From an uncultured Eubacteriales bacterium (GTDB lineage Bacteria; Bacillota; Clostridia; Oscillospirales; CAG-272), in assembly GCA_905201895.1 (NCBI GenBank), contig CAJKPX010000048.1, positions 1-16,136 of the forward strand: a stretch of 16,136 bases of DNA. Direction: 5' to 3'. The notes under the pieces were generated by a model. It was not told the origin of the DNA, did not search any database, and saw only the letters and a list, made by a program, of their open reading frames with translations. Shown piece after piece: positions 1 to 5,650 of the stretch (its first letter is position 1; the number at the start of each line of letters is the position of its first letter). Position numbers and translations under genes: made by a program.

Positions 1-1077
1 CAGATTAATGTATCGGGTACACGTACGCTTGCCGATCTGGCTGTTAAATTCGGCGCGGAAGCCATTATGGACTTGTCCTCTCACGGCAATACACAGCCCT
101 TCCGCAGAAAACTGACGAGTGAATGTCCTGCGATGATCGGTACGGTTCCCGTGTACGATAGTGTTATCCACTATCAGCGCGATCTTGCAACGCTCACTGC
201 AAAGGATTTTATCGATGTGGTAAGACTTCACGCAGAGGACGGCGTGGACTTCGTCACCCTTCATTGCGGCATTACCCGTAAGACCATTGAGCAGATCAAG
301 AAGCACAAGAGAAAGACGAACATCGTTTCCCGTGGCGGCTCTCTCGTGTTCGCTTGGATGTGCATGACAGGCGAGGAGAATCCCTTCTACGAATATTACG
401 ATGAGATTCTTGAGATCTGCCGTGAGTATGACGTGACGATTTCTCTCGGTGACGCTTGCCGCCCTGGTTGCCTTGCGGACGGAAGTGACGTGTGTCAGAT
501 TGAGGAGCTTGTGCGCCTTGGGGAGCTTACGGGGCGCGCTTGGGAGCGTGATGTGCAGGTAATGGTAGAAGGTCCCGGACATATGCCGATGGATCAGATC
601 GAAGCCAATATGAAGCTTCAGCAGACCATCTGTATGGGAGCACCCTTCTACGTGCTCGGTCCTATCGTTACCGATATCGCTCCCGGATACGACCATATCA
701 CATCTGCAATCGGTGGAGCAATCGCAGCAGCATCGGGAGCAGCCTTCCTTTGCTACGTTACGCCTGCTGAGCATTTGGCACTTCCTAACGTAGATGACGT
801 TAAGCAAGGCATTATCGCATCTAAGATTGCAGCTCACGCAGCTGATATCGCAAAGAAGATACCGCACGCAAGGGATATCGACGACCGTATGGGAGACGCC
901 CGTCGCAAGCTCGATTGGGAGGAACAATGGGCGTGCGCTCTTGATCCCGAAACAGCAAAGCGTATTCGTGACGAGCGTAAGCCCGAGCATGAGGATACTT
1001 GCTCGATGTGTGGTAAGTTCTGCGCAGTCAGAAGCATGAACAAAGCACTCAATAATGAAATGGTAGATATCCTGTAA
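1..1077 (+). CDS. thiC: Phosphomethylpyrimidine synthase ThiC (5' end outside window)
   Basis: ThiC is a radical-SAM enzyme of thiamine synthesis. It converts aminoimidazole ribotide to HMP phosphate in the cytoplasm. The frame is open from base 1, giving 358 visible residues; roughly 70 N-terminal residues should lie upstream, judged from the usual clostridial length. Family blocks seen are VMDLS-like IMDLSSHG, HCGIT, SRGGS, EGPGHMPMDQIEANM and GPIVTDIAPGYDHITSAIGGA; GPGH and YDH carry the metal-binding histidines in characterised ThiC. The C-terminal cluster motif is CSMCGKFC (visible residues 334-341), with spacing CX2CX3C rather than the textbook CX2CX4C. The stop is TAA. A kinase-like gene follows after 35 bp on the same strand, suggesting a vitamin-cofactor transcription unit. 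A TPP riboswitch, if present, would be upstream of the window. Confidence 0.97.
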   Translation, partial: QINVSGTRTLADLAVKFGAEAIMDLSSHGNTQPFRRKLTSECPAMIGTVPVYDSVIHYQRDLATLTAKDFIDVVRLHAEDGVDFVTLHCGITRKTIEQIKKHKRKTNIVSRGGSLVFAWMCMTGEENPFYEYYDEILEICREYDVTISLGDACRPGCLADGSDVCQIEELVRLGELTGRAWERDVQVMVEGPGHMPMDQIEANMKLQQTICMGAPFYVLGPIVTDIAPGYDHITSAIGGAIAAASGAAFLCYVTPAEHLALPNVDDVKQGIIASKIAAHAADIAKKIPHARDIDDRMGDARRKLDWEEQWACALDPETAKRIRDERKPEHEDTCSMCGKFCAVRSMNKALNNEMVDIL

Positions 1078-1112
1078 TAGGAAGATTATAATTGTAAAGT
1101 GGTGAATTTGTT

Positions 1113-1931
1113 GTGAAAAAAATTTGTTGTGTAAACGATATGCCCGGTGTGGGTAAAATTGCTTTGTCTGCTATGATACCGATCCTTTCCGCAAGAGGGA
1201 TTGATGTTGCTTCTTTGCCGACCGCTTTGGTCTCCAATACTCTTGATTTCGGCAGGTTCGATATTCTCGATACCACCGAATATATGGAAAAGACCGTTGA
1301 TATTTGGCAGGCTCTTGGTTTTCGGTTTGATTGTATTGCCACGGGTTTTATGGTCAGCCCTAAACAGATTGACATTGTGGAGCGCCTGATCAATAATCAA
1401 GACACGGACAAGTTGTTGGTCGTTGTAGACCCGATCATGGGTGACGAAGGAAAGCTATACAATGGAATGACCGATAATAATGTGGCGATTATGAGAAAAC
1501 TCAGCTCATACGCAGATATTTTGATTCCTAACTTTACCGAAGCATGCTTCTTGACAAACTGGTTTTATAGCGGAGATACTTTAAGTCTGTGCGAATCAGA
1601 TGAGCTGATTGAGCGAGTACGTCAGCTTGGCTGTAAATCGGTTGTCATCACAAGTGCTTCTGTGGAGGGTGAAAACTGCGTCATAGGATATGATCATACA
1701 AAGGATGAAAAATTCAAAATCGGATTTGAACTGATAGACGTTCGTTTTCCCGGAACGGGTGATATCTTTTCCGCAGTTCTTGTAAGCGATGTGCTGAACG
1801 GTGAGTGTCTCTATACTGCTACTCAACACGCAATGGAAACGGTAAGCAATATTATTATTGATAACCTCGATAAAAACGAAAAATTTTACGGCGTTGATAT
1901 TGAGCGTTACATAAGCGAGGGCAAATTATGA
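1113..1931 (+). CDS. Pyridoxal/pyridoxamine kinase-like protein (ribokinase fold)
   Basis: A 272-aa PfkB/ribokinase-fold kinase of the pyridoxamine-kinase group, predicted to phosphorylate the hydroxymethyl group of B6 vitamers with ATP. Visible landmarks are an N-terminal VNDMPGVGK (7-15), the substrate-lid region LPTALVSNTLDFG, VVDPIMGDEGKLY (104-116), NFTEACFL (140-147) and the catalytic anion hole GTGD (214-217, putative base D217). GTGD favours a B6 kinase over a classical ThiD, where the equivalent usually reads GTGC. The position just behind thiC leaves open a role as HMP/HMP-P kinase, so substrate is uncertain. The start is GTG with a purine-rich AAGTGGTG about 8 nt upstream. The 3' end overlaps the next gene by 4 nt (ATGA), implying translational coupling. 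Confidence 0.85.
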   Translation: MKKICCVNDMPGVGKIALSAMIPILSARGIDVASLPTALVSNTLDFGRFDILDTTEYMEKTVDIWQALGFRFDCIATGFMVSPKQIDIVERLINNQDTDKLLVVVDPIMGDEGKLYNGMTDNNVAIMRKLSSYADILIPNFTEACFLTNWFYSGDTLSLCESDELIERVRQLGCKSVVITSASVEGENCVIGYDHTKDEKFKIGFELIDVRFPGTGDIFSAVLVSDVLNGECLYTATQHAMETVSNIIIDNLDKNEKFYGVDIERYISEGKL

Positions 1932-2164
1932 AAATCAAAATAACTTTGGTAGAACAAAAAGGTACTTGTCCATGCCACAGGGGACATAAAGTTGGAGATA
2001 CGTTTGATTTTGATACGGAAAGAGGAAAGCTATGTCCAATGGCTGCACACGTTCTTTTTCCTATGATCGATATTTTGCGCTACGGTGGAGAGCTAAAGAG
2101 TAATGTTTTCTGTTGCCCTGATGTCGATACGATCAATGTATTTAAAATTGAGAAGGTCGATTAA
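1928..2164 (+). CDS. TIGR04076 family small protein
   Basis: A 78-aa soluble protein resembling the TIGR04076 family of unknown function. Typical features seen are an N-terminal beta strand (KIKITLVEQ), a GHKVGDTFDFD turn, a conserved cysteine after that turn (KLCPMAAHVLFPMIDILRYGG), and a late FCCPD pair followed by a strand ending in FKIEKVD. A CPC near the N-terminus (residues about 14-16) brings the total to five cysteines, which could suggest metal or Fe-S binding; that is an inference only. Its ATG overlaps the stop of the preceding kinase gene (ATGA), so it is almost certainly co-translated with it. Nothing in its sequence links it directly to thiamine or B6. Confidence 0.8.
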   Translation: MKIKITLVEQKGTCPCHRGHKVGDTFDFDTERGKLCPMAAHVLFPMIDILRYGGELKSNVFCCPDVDTINVFKIEKVD

Positions 2165-2203
2165 AACACCAATTGTCAAATTCCAATTTGTCAGTTAGAT
2201 TAT

Positions 2204-2342
2204 AATACATAGATTCGTTTGCAAGCATGGTGCTGACAGCCCGGAAGATAGCGGTTACTGTCAACTCCCGTCAATACCAAGGGATAAGTGTACCCTAACG
2301 GCAAAAATTACGGACTGTTTTTGTACGGTAGCCTTATATGGA
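2204..2342 (+). pseudogene. Decayed gene tail, copy 1 (paralogous to 4531-4668)
   Basis: This stretch aligns by eye along its length with 4526-4664 (about three quarters identical, one 1-nt gap). Shared blocks include TTCGTTTGCAAGC, CCAAGGGA, GTGTACC and CTGTTTTTGTACG-like text. In the frame matching copy 2 it reads LQAW, then TGA, TAG and TAA stops, then VYPNGKNYGLFLYG, so it cannot be translated as is. It is interpreted as a degraded C-terminal fragment of a gene whose better-preserved relative lies 2.3 kb downstream. The parent family was not recognised. Confidence 0.55.
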
Positions 2343-2362
2343 TCTATTTTGTAGTGCTATCA

Positions 2363-2402
2363 CAAAACAAAAAGGTCGCCGATTGGCGACCTTTTTGTTT
2401 TG
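2363..2402. terminator. Bidirectional rho-independent terminator at the head of repeat copy A
   Basis: Perfect 18-bp inverted repeat (2363-2380 with 2385-2402) around a GATT loop. The GGTCGCC/GGCGACC core is flanked by an A-run on the left and a T-run on the right, so it can terminate transcription on both strands. On the plus strand it would end the thiC-kinase-TIGR04076 transcript. Confidence 0.8.
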
Positions 2403-2548
2403 GCAGGGGCAGGAGACACGACGAAGTCGTGCGCGCGCACCGCGCGCCGCGGCGAGCTTTGCGGTTTCGCTTGTGAAACGGCGGTGTTCAGCCGCCGAGC
2501 AAACTCGCAATTTGCCCCAACGGGGCAAATTTAGGTTCAGAATCCTCC
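2363..2548. repeat. 186-bp structured direct repeat, copy A
   Basis: Matches 3818-4003 at 185 of 186 positions (only 2539 A versus 3994 T), in the same orientation 1,455 bp apart. It is a string of perfect hairpins: an 18-bp stem with GATT loop (2363-2402), CACGAC/GTCGTG (2417-2431), GCGCGCG/CGCGCGC (2431-2447), CGGCGG/CCGCCG (2479-2497) and AATTTGCCCC/GGGGCAAATT (2509-2531). In this copy GGCAGGAG (2408-2415) can also pair with CTCCTGCC (2545-2552), closing the whole as a multibranched structure. No coding sense; resembles a dispersed intergenic repeat (REP/MITE-like), with no transposase here. Confidence 0.9.
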
Positions 2549-2599
2549 TGCCAACAAAAAACGCACTTTTGTCTACCAAGACAAATTAGGCTTTTTTGA

Positions 2600-2771
2600 A
2601 TGATGTTTGCCTTCGGCAAATGATGTTGGCTACGCCAGTGATGACGGCTTCGCCTAATGATGCGCGGCTTCGCCACATTTGGAGGCAAACATCGCATCAT
2701 TGCGGAACGAAATGGAGCAACATCATATTTGCGAAGCGAAAAACATCATATCGCCGTAGGCGATGCATCAT
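2600..2771. repeat. Symmetric array of small hairpins punctuated by ATGATG / CATCAT
   Basis: Four ATGATG-type spacers on the left (2600, 2620, 2638 as GTGATG, 2657) alternate with small hairpins: TTTGCC-TTC-GGCAAA, TGGC-TAC-GCCA, and two GGC-TTC-GCC. Four CATCAT spacers on the right (2695, 2721, 2744, 2766) alternate with further hairpins such as ATCGCC-GTA-GGCGAT. Because CATCAT is the reverse complement of ATGATG, the halves form a large imperfect dyad centred near 2680. No plausible coding sequence crosses it. An extra AAGGC/GCCTT hairpin sits at 2781-2794, just before the esterase promoter. Confidence 0.8.
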
Positions 2772-2792
2772 TAAAGACACAAGGCTTACGCC

Positions 2793-2821
2793 TTGATTTA
2801 TCTGCGAAAGTGTGATATAAT
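2793..2821 (+). promoter_or_regulatory. Sigma-A promoter of the esterase gene
   Basis: TTGATT (2793-2798), a 17-bp spacer and a perfect TATAAT (2816-2821). It lies 71 bp before the esterase ATG and its -35 box abuts a small hairpin (2781-2794). Confidence 0.85.
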
Positions 2822-2892
2822 GTAGTCAAATGTGATTTGGAAAATATTGCTACGCCGGACAGGTGAAAATGTATTTAAAAGGAGAGGCAAAT

Positions 2893-3663
2893 ATGTTTAA
2901 CAATATGTGCTTGGAGATGAGCTTTTATTCACATGAATTGCGCAAGAATATGCAGGTATATGTCCTGCTTCCTCGTTGTGAAGACGAAAAAAACCAAAAA
3001 TGCAAGACCCTGTGGCTGTTTCACGGACTCTCAGGCGATCACACGTCTTGGATTCGGCAGACGTCTATCGAGCGATATGCCTTGAAGAACGGGATTGCGG
3101 TGGTCATGCCGAATGTGGACAGAAGCAGATATACGGACACCGCTTACGATGCCAACTATTTTTCGTTTGTTGCGAAAGAATTGCCCGAGCTTTGTCGCAA
3201 TACCTTTAAGCAAATGAGCGAAAAACGCGAGGACAATATAGTGGCGGGAGTTTCTATGGGTGGTTACGGTGCTATGAAGGTTGCGCTGACCTGTCCCGAG
3301 CAGTACGGTAAATGTATTTCACTTTCAGGCTCTATGGATATAACGAGAAAAGGGCGGGAATACCCTTTGAATGAATGGAAGGCTATTTTCGACTTCGAGA
3401 TGGAGAGCGCTGATGAGCTTGAGGGAAGCCGCCACGATCTTTTTGCCCTGGCTTCAAGCATCAAGAACGAAGGAAGGATATGTCCCGATATTTATATGTG
3501 GTGCGGAACGGAGGACTATCTTCTTGGTGTTAACCGCTTGTTTGATAATCATCTTACGGAATTGGGTCTTTCTCACGTGTTTGAAACTTCAGAGGGAAAT
3601 CATTCTTGGAAATGGTGGGATCTTCACATTCAGGATGCTTTGAAATGGGCATTGAATAATTAA
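2893..3663 (+). CDS. Alpha/beta-hydrolase esterase (EstA / esterase D-like family)
   Basis: A 256-aa carboxylesterase of the PF00756 'putative esterase' group, which includes clostridial and lactococcal acetyl/tributyrin esterases and S-formylglutathione hydrolase relatives. It probably deacylates small esters or acetylated sugars; the substrate is not determinable. The catalytic triad is visible: Ser121 in GVSMGGYGAMK, Asp208 in WCGTEDY and His237 in EGNHSWKWW. HGLSGDHTSW (44-53) supplies the oxyanion-hole region. There is no signal peptide, so it should be cytoplasmic. The ATG at 2893 was chosen because AAGGAGAGG precedes it at normal spacing; an in-frame GTG at 2863 has no comparable site. 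The gene is transcribed alone and lies between the two copies of the 186-bp direct repeat. Confidence 0.9.
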   Translation: MFNNMCLEMSFYSHELRKNMQVYVLLPRCEDEKNQKCKTLWLFHGLSGDHTSWIRQTSIERYALKNGIAVVMPNVDRSRYTDTAYDANYFSFVAKELPELCRNTFKQMSEKREDNIVAGVSMGGYGAMKVALTCPEQYGKCISLSGSMDITRKGREYPLNEWKAIFDFEMESADELEGSRHDLFALASSIKNEGRICPDIYMWCGTEDYLLGVNRLFDNHLTELGLSHVFETSEGNHSWKWWDLHIQDALKWALNN

Positions 3664-3817
3664 AATCTTTCCGCGAGGTGACTTTATCGTTTCTTTAAAA
3701 TCAGAAACTGCTTTTATCATACGAAGTATTATGAAACAGAAAGACGAAAATATAGAAGTAAAAGTTGACCTTTTCTTCGGTTTTACCTCGATTTTTGACC
3801 TTTTCACTCGTTTAAAG

Positions 3818-3857
3818 CAAAACAAAAAGGTCGCCGATTGGCGACCTTTTTGTTTTG
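3818..3857. terminator. Bidirectional rho-independent terminator at the head of repeat copy B
   Basis: Same perfect 18-bp stem and GATT loop as at 2363-2402, with A-run and T-run flanks. It lies 154 bp after the esterase stop and is the best terminator candidate for that gene. Confidence 0.8.
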
Positions 3858-4003
3858 GCAGGGGCAGGAGACACGACGAAGTCGTGCGCGCGCACCGCGC
3901 GCCGCGGCGAGCTTTGCGGTTTCGCTTGTGAAACGGCGGTGTTCAGCCGCCGAGCAAACTCGCAATTTGCCCCAACGGGGCAAATTTAGGTTCTGAATCC
4001 TCC
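3818..4003. repeat. 186-bp structured direct repeat, copy B
   Basis: Second copy of the element at 2363-2548 (185/186 identical, same orientation). All the internal hairpins are preserved. Identity begins at the first base of the 18-bp terminator stem and ends at CTCC after AGGTTCTGAAT; flanking DNA is unrelated on both sides (3664-3817 and 4004-4041). Unlike copy A, the right flank lacks TGCC, so the outer closing stem is shorter. The only other items between the esterase and the next gene are an AT-rich stretch 3664-3817 carrying a TTGACCTTTTC duplication 28 bp apart (function unknown) and the promoter at 4042. Confidence 0.9.
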
Positions 4004-4041
4004 GAGGGTGCATTCCTTCGGCGTGATTTGGCGCGAAACGG

Positions 4042-4070
4042 TTGAAATCCTCACGGCTTTGTGATATAAT
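4042..4070 (+). promoter_or_regulatory. Sigma-A promoter of the 4095 gene
   Basis: TTGAAA (4042-4047), a 17-bp spacer, TATAAT (4065-4070). The start codon is 25 bp beyond the -10 box, so the leader is short. The -10 context TGTGATATAATG is identical to that of the esterase promoter. Confidence 0.85.
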
Positions 4071-4094
4071 GGAACAAAGAAAGGCGGTGTTTTT

Positions 4095-4502
4095 TTGGCG
4101 CGATATAAAGCAATTAGGCCGAGAGATAAAAAATACGAGCTTGCAAAAAAGAGAGAGCGCATTCGCAAAACGGTTGACGGAACTTATGTTTTTTTGTTAT
4201 TGTTAAGCATATTAATTTGCGGACTCAATCAATTTAACAATGTAATTGTTGGTTGGGGACTGATATTTATGGGAATGATTTCTATTCCGTCTGCCATATT
4301 TCACGTTTACATAGACAAAAAAGGGTGGCAACCGTTATTTTGGTATGATACTCCTAATCTTAGACAATACACAAGTAAAGAAACGCGAGAAAAAGATCTG
4401 TCAGAAATCAAAATTTTTAGCGCATTCGGAACAATATGTTTAATTCTATTTTCTATAGGACTTCCAATTATGGGAATTTTAAAATTATTTGAGATTATTT
4501 AA
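4095..4502 (+). CDS. Hypothetical membrane protein (135 aa)
   Basis: Not recognised. The N-terminus is strongly basic (ARYKAIRPRDKKYELAKKRERIRK). Three hydrophobic segments follow, at about residues 29-44, 49-70 and 107-132, with a polar loop (about 72-105, containing KKGWQPLFWYD) between the second and third. The basic N-terminus suggests a cytoplasmic N-terminal side by the positive-inside rule. The start is TTG, supported by AAGGCGGTG 5 nt upstream; no in-frame ATG lies near the head. Base composition and codons are markedly more AT-rich than the housekeeping genes to the right, suggesting acquisition. It is monocistronic, with its own promoter. Confidence 0.65.
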   Translation: MARYKAIRPRDKKYELAKKRERIRKTVDGTYVFLLLLSILICGLNQFNNVIVGWGLIFMGMISIPSAIFHVYIDKKGWQPLFWYDTPNLRQYTSKETREKDLSEIKIFSAFGTICLILFSIGLPIMGILKLFEII

Positions 4503-4521
4503 TCATGAGATTATTTAATCA
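4491..4521 (+). repeat. 15-bp tandem duplication across a stop codon
   Basis: GAGATTATTTAATCA occurs at 4491-4505 and again at 4507-4521 with one intervening base. The first copy contains the stop of the 4095 gene, so this looks like a slippage duplication that did not change the protein. Confidence 0.8.
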
Positions 4522-4530
4522 ATTACATAG

Positions 4531-4668
4531 CTTCGTTTGCAAGCCTGGCGCGAAATCCCGAAAGACCTCGGATCACTTTTTGCTCCCATCATCGCCAAGG
4601 GACAGGTGTACCTTTACGGCGAAAATCTTGGATTGTTTTTGTACGATATTCACGGATTTGTGGTATAA
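4531..4668 (+). pseudogene. Gene-tail remnant, copy 2 (paralogous to 2204-2342)
   Basis: After an in-frame TAG (4528-4530) the frame is open for 45 codons to TAA (4666-4668) and reads convincingly as a protein C-terminus: LQAWREIPKDLGSLFAPII, then AKGQVYLYGENLGLFLYDI, then HGFVV. No start codon with a ribosome site precedes it, and a homologous but stop-ridden copy exists at 2204-2342. It is best read as a truncated gene. The last codons overlap the extended -10 element of the next gene's promoter, so the remnant may persist because it carries that promoter. Family not recognised. Confidence 0.55.
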
Positions 4669-4669
4669 T
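4661..4669 (+). promoter_or_regulatory. Extended -10 promoter of the 4719 gene
   Basis: TGGTATAAT, an extended -10 (TG-N-TATAAT), 50 bp before the start codon. Only a poor -35 (TTGTAC at 4639, 19-bp spacing) is present, as is usual for extended -10 promoters. Confidence 0.65.
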
Positions 4670-4718
4670 AGAAAAAACTTCAGGCTGATTTCGCTCAGCA
4701 TGTAAAAGAGGTGATGTG

Positions 4719-5222
4719 ATGAAGAAGCTACTGCTTATACCCGTTATCATCTTTCCATATTTGCCCGCCTTGGGTGTGTTGCTTGGTAAGCTTTTTCCTG
4801 AAAACACAGACTCCACTGTGTTTGGAGTCTTTTTTGCTCTTCTTGCATTGGCAACGCCTGTCTGTAACATCATTTTTATGATTCTGTCACGGAAAGACGA
4901 TCCCCGTGGTCTTATCCGTGCGGCATTTCTCGTGAAGCTTGTTCATATCCCGGCATACATCGTGATTTTTATTTTCGGGGCGATTGCAGCGATTATGATT
5001 TTCATGACGCTGCCGCTCATTCTGATGCTTATTTTGTTCGATTACATTGCTCTGCTTTCCAGCAATTTTATTTCGGTTTTTGCTTTGGCGAAAAACGTAA
5101 AAAACAACAAAATGCTTTCTGTTGCAGCACTGATATGCCAATTCTTCTTCTACGCGGACGTGATTAGTCTGTTTGTTTTGTGGATTGCATCAAGAAATCA
5201 AAAACAGACAATTTCTGCATAG
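4719..5222 (+). CDS. Hypothetical polytopic membrane protein (167 aa)
   Basis: Not recognised. Nearly the whole protein is hydrophobic, with about five predicted membrane segments (roughly residues 3-23, 34-56, 68-84, 86-112 and 130-155). They are separated by short polar turns such as SRKDDPRG and AKNVKNNK. An ATG at 4719 was preferred over the adjacent GTG at 4716 because AAGAGGTG lies 6 nt upstream of the ATG. It has an upstream extended -10 promoter and a strong terminator 33 bp after its stop, so it is a single-gene unit. It may be a transporter accessory or sensor, but nothing supports a specific function. Confidence 0.65.
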   Translation: MKKLLLIPVIIFPYLPALGVLLGKLFPENTDSTVFGVFFALLALATPVCNIIFMILSRKDDPRGLIRAAFLVKLVHIPAYIVIFIFGAIAAIMIFMTLPLILMLILFDYIALLSSNFISVFALAKNVKNNKMLSVAALICQFFFYADVISLFVLWIASRNQKQTISA

Positions 5223-5254
5223 ACCTCGCGCGTCAACCAGGCATTCAATACGAG

Positions 5255-5297
5255 AAAAAAGACTGTCCCAAATCGGCAAATTGAGACAGTCTTTTTT
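5255..5297. terminator. Bidirectional rho-independent terminator
   Basis: Perfect 13-bp stem AAAAAAGACTGTC (5255-5267) with GACAGTCTTTTTT (5285-5297). It ends the plus-strand 4719 transcript and could equally end minus-strand transcription through the remnant at 5302. Confidence 0.9.
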
Positions 5298-5301
5298 ACG
5301 T

Positions 5302-5532
5302 TCAGCCCTTCTTTTTTGAGCGCTTGGGCTTCTTCTGATCGGGGTCGGGTTGAAAAGCAAAGCAGTCCAATCCGTTTGTCACGTCGCTGAAATTTCCGAG
5401 AACGGAGCAAATGTATTTCATATTGTAAATCTCACGGTTGATAAAATACATCATCGCGGCGTCCGGGTCCAATTCATAATTGATCGCATGCCCCGCCCTG
5501 CACGGGAAGATTTTCTGCGTCCAACGTCCAAT
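5302..5532 (-). pseudogene. Minus-strand coding remnant or short hypothetical gene
   Basis: The minus-strand frame ending at TGA (5302-5304) reads like real protein over its last ~75 codons: GRWTQKIFPCRAGHAINYEL, then DPDAAMMYFINREIYNMKY, a SVLGNFSDVTNGLD segment and a basic tail (KKPKRSKKKG). No ATG/GTG/TTG with a Shine-Dalgarno site was found; the frame stays open upstream to about 5703 but there runs through the M42 promoter and start. The upstream limit given (ATT at 5530-5532) is arbitrary. Most likely a truncated gene whose 5' part was lost when the present M42 upstream region was joined. Its stop abuts the terminator at 5255-5297, as expected for a former gene end. Family unknown. Confidence 0.4.
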
Positions 5533-5567
5533 ATTTTTTAATCTGACCGATTTGCAGCATAAAGCGG

Positions 5568-5596
5568 TTGCAATGCGCGCCAAACTGTGGTATAAT
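5568..5596 (+). promoter_or_regulatory. Sigma-A promoter of the M42 peptidase gene
   Basis: TTGCAA (5568-5573), 17-bp spacer, TATAAT (5591-5596), with an extended -10 TGG immediately before the box. It is 54 bp from the ATG. Confidence 0.85.
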
Positions 5597-5650
5597 TTTT
5601 TTAGCGAAGGATCATTCCATCGAATTACGTTGAGCAAACGGAGGTACAGG

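Noticed and set aside
2201..2206. TATAAT before the first gene remnant
   Set aside because: No -35 element at acceptable spacing and no extended -10; possibly a decayed promoter.
2533..2548. tRNA-like T-arm (AGGTTCAGAATCC) at the end of the 186-bp repeat
   Set aside because: No anticodon arm, D-arm or CCA-side acceptor stem can be built around it; the T-loop pattern is also wrong.
2288..2589. Overlapping ORFs of 60-83 codons over repeat copy A (and the matching ones over copy B)
   Set aside because: They arise from the hairpin-rich, GC-rich repeat, occur in several frames at once, lack ribosome sites and include the terminator stem.
2600..2771. CRISPR array
   Set aside because: The constant unit is only 6 bp, the intervening sequences are palindromic, orientation inverts at the midpoint and no cas gene is present.
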